This document shows positions 6,804 through 11,874 of a DNA stretch of 13,428 bases, piece by piece. This stretch comes from Eubacterium sp. CAG:252 (GTDB taxonomy: Bacteria > Bacillota > Clostridia > Lachnospirales > Lachnospiraceae): NCBI GenBank assembly GCA_000436535.1, contig FR886296.1, forward strand, positions 8,259 to 21,686. Direction: 5' to 3'. How positions within the stretch are numbered: position 1 is the stretch's first letter; every line of letters starts with the position of its first letter. Both the position numbers and the translations under genes were made by a program. A model generated the notes under the pieces. That model made no database searches. It had not been told where the DNA came from and saw nothing but the letters and a program-made list of their open reading frames with translations.

Positions 6804-6820
6804 ATTGTAATTATTACAAT
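6804..6820. repeat. Perfect 8+1+8 palindrome ATTGTAAT-T-ATTACAAT
   Basis: It directly abuts the T-run of the RNA terminator and precedes the hydrophobic reading frame. It may be an operator for a dimeric regulator or a second stop structure; the AT-only stem favours a protein-binding site. Confidence 0.4.
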
Positions 6821-7130
6821 TTTTAAGGATCTTTATGAATATTTTAGAAGCGAATTACCATTATACGTAAATGGAATATATGTACTGCTATGTTTGATTC
6901 TTATGTTAGGAATTTTAGGAACGGAAAAATTTGATAAATATCTAAATTCAAAAGGTGTTGAGAATTTTGGGACTTCCTTGACGGTTGGTTCTATTTTAAT
7001 TTTTGCTTTGGAAAATTCTATTTTTAAAATAAAAATGGATGCAATAGAAGCCATTGAAATATGGTTGATATTGGCAACTATTGTGATTGGTGCATTGTAC
7101 CTTCTATTTTGTAAATATGAAAAGCAGTGA
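6804..7130 (+). CDS. Hydrophobic reading frame, small membrane protein with unresolved start
   Basis: From about 6807 to the stop at 7130 this frame encodes a protein with three or four hydrophobic helices: FFIVIITIF, GIYVLLCLILMLGILG, LTVGSILIFALENSIF and IWLILATIVIGALYLLF, ending CKYEKQ. The composition looks truly coding. The start is not clear. In-frame ATGs lie at 6723 (inside the -10 region of the RNA promoter, so not on that transcript) and 6903 (no ribosome site, loses the first helices). A good AAGGAT site (6825-6829) leads to ATG 6835 in a different frame, which stops after 11 codons. A one-base frameshift near 6835-6870 would explain this, so it may be a recently broken gene. No family recognised. 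Its place beside abiF suggests accessory or defence cargo, unproven. Confidence 0.4.
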   Translation: MVIITIFKDLYEYFRSELPLYVNGIYVLLCLILMLGILGTEKFDKYLNSKGVENFGTSLTVGSILIFALENSIFKIKMDAIEAIEIWLILATIVIGALYLLFCKYEKQ

Positions 7131-7176
7131 AAAAACACTATATTCTTGCCTGTGGTATCAGGCCTGTCGGAAGAGT

Positions 7177-7221
7177 CCGTTCAGATTAGATAAAAACAAT
7201 CTATTCTGAACGGGCTTTTTT
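7177..7221 (+). terminator. Strong intrinsic terminator
   Basis: CCGTTCAGATTAGAT (7177-7191, offset by one) pairs with ATCTATTCTGAACGG (7199-7213) with a single T-T mismatch around an A-rich loop, then GC and six T residues (7216-7221). It ends transcription of the abiF block. Confidence 0.85.
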
Positions 7222-7234
7222 GCGTGAGCAATGA

Positions 7235-7265
7235 GTCAAGGTCCAAGCTTGCTTGAGACTTTGAC
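7235..7265. repeat. Imperfect inverted repeat
   Basis: GTCAAGGTCCAAGC (7235-7248) faces GCTTGAGACTTTGAC (7251-7265): five outer pairs, one G-T, three pairs, a bulged A, then five inner pairs with a two-base centre. No T-run follows. It could be a binding site or part of a transposable element end. Confidence 0.4.
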
Positions 7266-7321
7266 GAATGTCGCGACAACGAGAGAGCATCGCGAGTGCG
7301 TTCAGGGAAAGGAAGTTGCCT

Positions 7322-7448
7322 ATGGAAGAAAAGAAGGAATTGCTGGATTAGGATGAAAGAGTTGTAGAGATTGAGCTGGAAAGACTTTTGGGATTATTGT
7401 GAAGAGAGGCAGAGGGAAGAACGTATAATAGCAGAGATGAAAATTTAG
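7322..7448 (+). pseudogene. Decayed small ORF of a mobile element
   Basis: ATG 7322, preceded by GGAAAGGAAG, reads MEEKKELLD and meets a TAG, continues as DERVVEIELERLLGLL and meets a TGA. A +1 shift near 7395 restores DYCEERQREERIIAEMKI and a proper stop at 7448. The sum is a charged helical peptide of about 41 residues broken by one nonsense codon and one frameshift. Function unknown. Confidence 0.45.
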
Positions 7449-7472
7449 AATTCCAAGACTTGACTACCCCCA

Positions 7473-7501
7473 TTGCCATACCAAAAAAAATACAGTAAAA
7501 T
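7473..7501 (+). promoter_or_regulatory. Promoter of the LytTR gene
   Basis: TTGCCA (7473-7478), 17-base spacer, TAAAAT (7496-7501). Transcript start is expected near 7508, before the AAGGAG ribosome site at 7523-7528. Confidence 0.55.
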
Positions 7502-7539
7502 AATAACAAATCTGTAAGACACAAGGAGTAACAGTTATC

Positions 7540-7866
7540 ATGCAGTTTAAGAAAACACTGGAAATCAAGGCAAATCATAAGCGGGTGGTAATCGATGTCG
7601 CAGATATACTATATATCAAGGCATCGGTGAATGACTGTTACATCCATGTGACAAGTGGAAGCGTATATAAGACAAGAAGCACCTTAGAGGCAATGGAGGC
7701 ACAGGTCGGGGAATATTTTCTGAAAGTGCATCGTACCTATCTGGTGTGTATCATGGCAATCCATGCATTAGAAGATACGCTGACACTTATCAATGGAGAA
7801 GAGATTAACTACGCAACCCGCAGGAAAATCTATTCCTGTAGATGTCATAAACAAGGTTTCAGGTGA
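7540..7866 (+). CDS. LytTR DNA-binding regulator, C-terminally truncated by a fusion
   Basis: A 108-residue protein. Residues 1-92 form a stand-alone LytTR-type DNA-binding domain: KRVVIDVADILYIKASVNDC, then YIHVTSGSVYKT, LEAMEAQVGEYFLKVHRTYLV (residues about 48-68) and LTLINGEEINYATRRK. LytTR domains bind direct repeats and control envelope or peptide-related genes. The last 12 residues or so (IYSCRCHKQGFR) are not LytTR-like and are read out of frame from a surface-protein gene, so the native tail is missing and the product may be unstable. The start ATG has AAGGAG 11 bases upstream, slightly far, plus a plausible promoter. The junction lies near 7817-7826 at the shared sequence AGGAAAA. 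Confidence 0.7.
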   Translation: MQFKKTLEIKANHKRVVIDVADILYIKASVNDCYIHVTSGSVYKTRSTLEAMEAQVGEYFLKVHRTYLVCIMAIHALEDTLTLINGEEINYATRRKIYSCRCHKQGFR

Positions 7867-8284
7867 GAGGTATTCTGTGAATCTGTCACTTGCTTATGAC
7901 GGAGAGTTTGGTTTTACAGCAACACTCACAGTCAATATGGAGCCAAAGAACTCAGGTATGTATGCAAACCTGTTCTACTACAACGAGCAGACGGGAAAGC
8001 TGGAGTTCGTCAGTGCTGGACAGATTGATTCGGATGGAAATGTTGAACTTGCCTTTACACACGCATCTGATTACACAATCGTTGTAGAAGCCAATATTAT
8101 GAGTGATAATAGTCAGGTAGACAACAATGCTGATAAAACCATTCCGGCACCTAAGACAGATGACAACATTTCAAAATATGCATGGAATAATACGATAATC
8201 ATAATTATAGGTATCTGTATTATATTGATTATATTTGGAGCAGTGCTCTATGTAAGGAAAAAGAGTGGTTCAGAGGAAGAATAA
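7820..8284 (+). pseudogene. C-terminal fragment of a membrane-anchored surface protein
   Basis: In a frame different from LytTR, GKSIPVDVINKVSGERYSVN opens a beta-rich segment that continues with MYANLFYYNEQTGKLEFVSA and ELAFTHASDYTIVVE, a C-terminal repeat type I recall from large secreted proteins of gut Clostridia. Then come a polar linker, PAPKTDD (a form close to SPKTG-type sortase motifs, but with D for G), a transmembrane helix IIIIIGICIILIIFGAVLYV and a charged tail RKKSGSEEE. This is the standard wall-anchor layout of such proteins, but signal peptide and body are absent. An in-frame ATG at 7793 lies inside the LytTR gene with no ribosome site, so the ORF beginning there is an artefact of the fusion. 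A terminator follows. Confidence 0.7.
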
Positions 8285-8314
8285 ATATCTGAAATAATAA
8301 AGAAGTAAGAAAAG

Positions 8315-8351
8315 AGGCAGTGCCATGATTTGATTGGTGCTGTCTTTTTTT
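8315..8351 (+). terminator. Intrinsic terminator after the surface-protein fragment
   Basis: Eleven pairs between AGGCAGTGCCA (8315-8325) and TGGTGCTGTCT (8335-8345), three of them G-T, loop of nine bases, followed by a T-run to 8351. The original gene end seems to have kept its terminator. Confidence 0.8.
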
Positions 8352-8573
8352 ATGATACTGGTTTCCTAGTGCATCTTTTTTAGTGCTGTAAAAGTAATTG
8401 TTGCGTTAACACGTTCGGCAATTAAGCTGTGACAATATACAATAAACATGGTCAAAAAATCATCGATATCCGATCTACAGCACGTTATAATATAGTTAAT
8501 CTAATAAGAAAACCAAGGATTTCCTTGACTTAGGTTGACTAATCATTGTATGTATTTACAGTGGTATCTCGAG
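8352..8573. other. Right flank of the island, no gene, possible recombination sites
   Basis: No coding sequence is seen on either strand. A perfect inverted repeat CAAGGA-TT-TCCTTG (8514-8527) is followed by two direct TTGACT hexamers (8525-8530 and 8535-8540), ending about 35 bases before the displaced tRNA fragment. Clusters like this near an att site can be integrase arm-type or excisionase sites; this is inference only. No integrase is present. Confidence 0.35.
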
Positions 8574-8616
8574 CTCCTAAGGGGCAGTTGAGGGTTTGAT
8601 TCCCCCAGGGAACATT
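8574..8616 (+). repeat. attR-like displaced tRNA-Arg 3' fragment
   Basis: Matches 5042-5084 at 42 of 43 positions. The single difference changes the invariant C56 of the T loop to T, consistent with a copy no longer under selection as a tRNA. It lacks the 5' half (acceptor 5' strand, D arm, 5' anticodon stem), so it is not a tRNA gene. It marks the right end of the integrated element. Confidence 0.85.
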
Positions 8617-8646
8617 AATAACTAGGGTGTGTGCTTTAAGTTAAGT

Positions 8647-8675
8647 TTGTTATTTAGCCTGCTATGCTGTATTAG
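8647..8675 (+). promoter_or_regulatory. Possible promoter of the nucleotidase gene
   Basis: TTGTTA (8647-8652), 17-base spacer, TATTAG (8670-8675). Each box matches the consensus at four of six positions. It lies just outside the island. Confidence 0.4.
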
Positions 8676-8721
8676 AATAGACAAGGTTAGGTTTATTATA
8701 TGAGATGAAAGGAAAACATAC

Positions 8722-9333
8722 ATGAAAGTATATATAGATTTTGACGATGTATTATGTGAAACAGCAAAATATTTTACAAAAATTGCAAAAGAATTATTCG
8801 GGATTGATGTGCCTTACCGTGAAGTGCAGTTTTTTAATCTGAAAAAGACTTTTGATTTGAGTGATGAACAGTATGAAGAGATGATGAAGGCAGGACATCT
8901 GCCAGAAAATCTGTTAAATTATGAGGAAACTACAGGGGCAGCAGATACTATTAATAAATGGGTTGATGAAGGCCACGAAATCTTTATTATCACGGGAAGA
9001 CCTTTTAATTCGTATGAGCCATCAAGAAAATGGCTTGATGAACACAATCTTAAAAGAGTTCCATTATACTGCGTTGATAAATATGGTCGTGAAAGCAGTA
9101 AACAGGACTATGTATATAATATGACTTTAGAGCAGCTTTATAATATGATGTTTGATTTTGCAATAGAAGACTCACCTTCAGCTTTTGAGCACGTTATGCA
9201 TTTTGATAATTGTAAGGTTGCAGTATTTAACCGCCCTTGGAATATACAAGAAGAGCTTCCTGATGACAGGTTTGTGAGGTGCGAAGGGTGGAAGGAGATT
9301 GACAGGTTATTCGAGGAATATTTTAAGCAATAG
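8722..9333 (+). CDS. HAD-family 5'(3')-nucleotidase-like phosphatase (NT5C type)
   Basis: A 203-residue soluble haloacid dehalogenase-superfamily phosphatase. Motif I is IDFDDV with nucleophile D6 and acid D8. Motif II is IITGRPF (T91), K120 or K127 may serve as the motif III lysine, and IEDSPSAFE (148-156) supplies the acidic motif IV. A helical cap lies between about residues 15 and 75. The layout fits the NT5C-type deoxyribonucleotidase-like family (Bacillus YqfW relatives), expected to dephosphorylate nucleoside monophosphates or similar small phosphates; the substrate cannot be read from sequence. The start ATG has GAAAGGAAA upstream. It is monocistronic, lying between the island edge and a convergent gene, and was probably the original downstream neighbour of tRNA-Arg. 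Confidence 0.85.
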   Translation: MKVYIDFDDVLCETAKYFTKIAKELFGIDVPYREVQFFNLKKTFDLSDEQYEEMMKAGHLPENLLNYEETTGAADTINKWVDEGHEIFIITGRPFNSYEPSRKWLDEHNLKRVPLYCVDKYGRESSKQDYVYNMTLEQLYNMMFDFAIEDSPSAFEHVMHFDNCKVAVFNRPWNIQEELPDDRFVRCEGWKEIDRLFEEYFKQ

Positions 9334-9352
9334 ACGGATAATTAATAATGTG

Positions 9353-9422
9353 ATAACAGCCACCAGCATAATAACCTGTTTACCTGACAGGAGCATATCA
9401 CAATAAAGCTGGTGGCTGTTAT
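9353..9422. terminator. Nested long hairpin between convergent genes
   Basis: ATAACAGCCACCAGC (9353-9367) is perfectly complementary to GCTGGTGGCTGTTAT (9408-9422). Inside, CCTGT (9375-9379) pairs with ACAGG (9387-9391). Flanks on both sides are T-rich in the outgoing direction but without a pure T-run. It most likely ends both the nucleotidase transcript (+) and the exporter transcript (-). Confidence 0.65.
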
Positions 9423-9429
9423 TATATTA

Positions 9430-10770
9430 TTATGTACAATAACGGAAGGTGCGGTCAGTTATAATTCTTGCAAATATAAGTCCAAGTGGAAGTGCTATTA
9501 TTATCATAACTGCGGAGGTGAACCACGAAACCGCTTCTGTCAGTGACATAATTCCAAAGTTATATATTGCACGGTACAGGTAAAGTCCGGGAACCATAAT
9601 AACAATGGAAGGCACGGTTAATGATATACGTGGATAACCATTATATTTTTTAATAAATGAAGCGAGCAGTCCGGCAGTTACAGCTCCGATAAATGCGGCT
9701 GCGGCAGCAGGTATGGCAGTAAAGTCAACAAGCTCAAGACGGAGTGTGTTGGCAATAGCACCTATAACAGCAGTGGTTGCTGCCATTGGAATAGAGCTGT
9801 TAAACATAATTGAAAATCCAAATACACCGCAGAAGCTTGCAATTAATCTTAAAATAAGATGAGTTATATTGCCAATATTCAGGCTGGAGAATTCCTCAGG
9901 CTGTAAATGCAGAATTAATGCCATAATCCACGCAAATACAGTTGCCACAAGAACTATGATTGCTGAATAAGTAAGTCTTTCAATACCTGAACGAAGGTCA
10001 AGCTTGGCAAGGTCAATTCCACTTGTTATAAATGGAAAGCCGGGTATTATAAAGAGCATAGAGCATATATATCCGGCTTCGTGTACTGACGGTATGTTAA
10101 ACAGCAGAATAGCGAGTTTAAGCAGTATTGCATATATAAGACACGAAGCTGATATAGAGGCAGCTATATTTAAAAATAAAGTAAAATGGTGCTTAATAAG
10201 CTTTGTTCTTATCAGATTACCTGCACCGGCGGCGATAAAAGCAAAAAGCATTTCAATAGGTCCGCCACCAAGAAGAAATGTAAAGGCACAGCACGCAAGA
10301 GCAGCGGCAAGTCCAAGCTTGACCGGTGAATACAGGGTATGTATCTGTTCAATTTCATCCAGACGTTTATGAATTATTTCACCAGTAAGATGAGCTTCTT
10401 CGTTTGGAAAGTTATCGACAAACTGCTCCATACGGTAAAGCTTTGATGTGTTGACACCTGTATTAGCTATGCTGAGTGACTGGGAAACGCAGTCATTTCC
10501 GTCAAAACAGTTAAATTCAATAGACATAAGTCCAACATCAACAGTACAGGTTACGCCAAGCTCCTTGGAAAGTCTGTTCATAGATGTACGCACACGCCAC
10601 GCACCAGTACCACACGAAAGCATAATCAAGCCGACACGTCCGATAACAGAAGCCTTTTCGATAAGGTCAGCATCGGCAATCAGTGCATTGCTGTCAGCAT
10701 TGGTATAATCATGCCAGGGTATTTCCATATGATTTTTTTCCATAATATCTATATAATTAGTCTTTGGCAT
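9430..10770 (-). CDS. ThrE-type threonine/serine exporter family membrane protein
   Basis: A 446-residue membrane protein uniting the two halves of the ThrE family. The cytoplasmic N-terminal region (about 1-145) carries the SCGTGAWRVRTSMNRLSKEL helix typical of ThrE. Then come about ten transmembrane helices, with PGFPFITSGIDLAKLDLRSG at the end of the first half and the conserved VPGLYLYRAIYNFG in the second, ThrE_2-like half. Relatives export threonine and serine by proton antiport; substrate here is inferred. The start is the ATG at 10770, not the in-frame ATG at 10806: GAGGAG lies 7 bases upstream of 10770 and inside the preceding gene. It overlaps that gene's end by 14 bases, so translation is probably coupled. 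Confidence 0.85.
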   Translation of the reverse strand: MPKTNYIDIMEKNHMEIPWHDYTNADSNALIADADLIEKASVIGRVGLIMLSCGTGAWRVRTSMNRLSKELGVTCTVDVGLMSIEFNCFDGNDCVSQSLSIANTGVNTSKLYRMEQFVDNFPNEEAHLTGEIIHKRLDEIEQIHTLYSPVKLGLAAALACCAFTFLLGGGPIEMLFAFIAAGAGNLIRTKLIKHHFTLFLNIAASISASCLIYAILLKLAILLFNIPSVHEAGYICSMLFIIPGFPFITSGIDLAKLDLRSGIERLTYSAIIVLVATVFAWIMALILHLQPEEFSSLNIGNITHLILRLIASFCGVFGFSIMFNSSIPMAATTAVIGAIANTLRLELVDFTAIPAAAAAFIGAVTAGLLASFIKKYNGYPRISLTVPSIVIMVPGLYLYRAIYNFGIMSLTEAVSWFTSAVMIIIALPLGLIFARIITDRTFRYCT

Positions 10771-11518
10771 ATATAATCTCCTCAGCTTTCTTAACGTGAT
10801 TTTCAAGATTTTTCAAAAAGATAGAATTAGGGAGAAATATTCCCAATTCATCAAAATGCCTGTTATTATCTACATATGAGTCCTGACCATAGAAGATGTA
10901 TGCCATAGGGAGATTTTTCTCAAGCTTAAGCATAAGATCCCATACGGCGCTGTAGGCTTCAGCTTCGGTTTCCTTAAGCTTTACCGTGTCAGGAAGTTCG
11001 CGTATAAGCAGTATTCCTGTATTTTCTTCAAGAATCTGCTGTTCAATAACAGATGGGTCATCACCATATTTGTGGCTGTATCTGTAAGCTTTGGCGAAAT
11101 ATATATTTTTATTATTATGAAGATTTTTATAAATGTTATAAAAATGCTGATAATCTTTTTCGTGGACTACATTTTTATATTCTGATAAGAGCATACCATT
11201 ATCGTCAGTCATAATAATAGGATTTTGTTTTCCGTCAGCATTGAAACGATATGGAATAAGAAAAGAATTCCTCAGTAAGTCAAACAGTGTGTTCTGGCTT
11301 ATAGCCATAAGAAATGCCGATAAATCTTTATTAATATAACAGTTAAATAATGCTTCGGTAAATTCTAGTGGCGAAATTTCCGTTCCAGAATCATCATTGC
11401 AGAATAAATTATCGCAGAATGTCTGAAAAAGCTTGTTATATGCCCACGAATCGCTTTTGATTTTATCAAATAAAACTTCAGCTTTTTCTTCACGGGGAAA
11501 TATTGTTTTTTCTATCAT
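10757..11518 (-). CDS. Unrecognised cytoplasmic protein, operon partner of the ThrE-type exporter
   Basis: A 253-residue protein with no signal peptide or clear membrane segment; I do not recognise the family. It is acidic and rich in asparagine, aspartate, phenylalanine and tyrosine. Segments worth searching are SPLEFTEALFNCYINKDLSA, LIPYRFNADGKQNPIIMTDD, and the C-terminal AYIFYGQDSYVDNNRHFDEL followed by a lysine-rich helix. The two-part layout (helical N-terminus, mixed alpha/beta C-terminus) gives no function. Its start ATG is preceded by AAAGG at slightly long spacing, and a plausible promoter lies at 11557-11585. The stop lies inside the first codons of the exporter gene and its end encodes the exporter's GAGGAG site, so the two products are made together. 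Confidence 0.75.
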   Translation of the reverse strand: MIEKTIFPREEKAEVLFDKIKSDSWAYNKLFQTFCDNLFCNDDSGTEISPLEFTEALFNCYINKDLSAFLMAISQNTLFDLLRNSFLIPYRFNADGKQNPIIMTDDNGMLLSEYKNVVHEKDYQHFYNIYKNLHNNKNIYFAKAYRYSHKYGDDPSVIEQQILEENTGILLIRELPDTVKLKETEAEAYSAVWDLMLKLEKNLPMAYIFYGQDSYVDNNRHFDELGIFLPNSIFLKNLENHVKKAEEIIYAKD

Positions 11519-11556
11519 AAATATCCGACCTTTCTTATATTTTTATTTCGACAGTT

Positions 11557-11585
11557 ATTATACTATTGAATTGGCAATAAGTGAA
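11557..11585 (-). promoter_or_regulatory. Promoter of the exporter operon
   Basis: Read on the minus strand: TTCACT (11585-11580), 17-base spacer, perfect TATAAT (11562-11557). Transcript start is expected near 11550, about 30 bases before the start codon. Confidence 0.6.
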
Positions 11586-11603
11586 AAATATAAATAATAT
11601 AAT

Positions 11604-11650
11604 TGCCATAACATTATGGTATAATGAGCGCAAAAGTTATGGCATAATGA
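11604..11650. repeat. Twin 14-mers TTATGG(T/C)ATAATGA, candidate operator
   Basis: Copies at 11614-11627 and 11637-11650 differ by one base and repeat every 23 bases, about two helical turns. TGCCATAAC (11604-11612) is also the perfect reverse complement of GTTATGGCA (11636-11644), so three related half-sites sit in 47 bases. Each 14-mer contains a -10-like TATAAT or CATAAT. Confidence 0.5.
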
Positions 11651-11802
11651 ATAAAAAAGTATCGGGGAAGCTTAAGCTGACAAAGGAGAAAGGCATATAT
11701 ATGCCAGAAATGACAGCCTTTGATGTGAAAGCCTGAAGAATTAAACAGTTAGAAAGTTCACCTTAAAATTAATGATAAAAAATATCTGGCGAATTATGAT
11801 AG

Positions 11803-11831
11803 TTGAAAACGTAAATAAGCTGTACTATAAT
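11803..11831 (+). promoter_or_regulatory. Promoter of the FIST gene
   Basis: TTGAAA (11803-11808), 17-base spacer, perfect TATAAT (11826-11831). Transcript start is expected near 11838, giving a leader of about 37 bases. Confidence 0.75.
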
Positions 11832-11874
11832 TACGTTGACATATTACAAAGACTATTTTTGAAAGGTGAATGAC

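Larger units (their letters stand above)
7131..7539. other. Gene-poor stretch with terminator, inverted repeat and gene debris
   Basis: It contains the terminator at 7177-7221, an imperfect 31-base inverted repeat (7235-7265) centred near AAGCTT, a small decayed ORF (7322-7448) and the LytTR promoter (7473-7501). GC content around 7260-7320 is higher than in flanking DNA (GTCGCGACAACGAGAG, CATCGCGAGTGCG), suggesting a different donor. Confidence 0.5.
5083..8616. mobile_element. Decayed integrative element or genomic island in tRNA-Arg(CCT)
   Basis: About 3.5 kb bounded by the intact tRNA-Arg and a 43-bp direct repeat of its 3' half. Contents are a broken regulator-like gene, abiF with its RNA, a small membrane reading frame, a broken small ORF, truncated LytTR and a surface-protein tail. 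No integrase, excisionase, relaxase or transposase is recognisable, so it is probably a remnant after large internal deletions. The out-of-frame LytTR/surface fusion is one visible deletion joint. Abi cargo in tRNA-borne islands is a common defence-island arrangement. Confidence 0.75.
11519..11874. other. Divergent intergenic region with repeats
   Basis: About 355 bases between divergent genes. It holds the minus-strand promoter (11557-11585), paired 14-base repeats (11614-11627, 11637-11650) overlapped by an inverted repeat (11604-11612, 11636-11644), palindromes AGCTTAAGCT (11669-11678) and GGCATATATATGCC (11692-11705), a possible AAAGGC/GCCTTT stem (11690-11695, 11717-11722) and the plus-strand promoter (11803-11831). 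No GEMM-type c-di-GMP riboswitch core was found. Confidence 0.5.

Noticed and set aside
7793..8284. An intact 163-residue protein starting at ATG 7793
   Set aside because: The first codons lie inside the LytTR gene in another frame with no ribosome site. The rest is the tail of a larger surface protein.
8574..8616. Second tRNA-Arg gene
   Set aside because: Only the anticodon loop onward is present; the 5' half is absent and C56 is changed, so it is an att copy.
10004..10372. Plus-strand ORFs inside the exporter gene (also 10448-10708)
   Set aside because: They are antisense shadows of a clear membrane protein, without ribosome sites.
10771..10806. ATG at 10806 as the exporter start
   Set aside because: ATG 10770 has GAGGAG at proper spacing, whereas 10806 lies deeper in the preceding gene without one.
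11648..11737. Small ORF of 29 codons (MNKKVSGKLKLTKEKG...)
   Set aside because: No ribosome site before its ATG, and it overlaps palindromes and the candidate operator; probably chance.
11690..11800. c-di-GMP riboswitch upstream of the FIST gene
   Set aside because: The area has a possible AAAGGC/GCCTTT stem but no GEMM-type core, and the best promoter (11803-11831) lies downstream of it.
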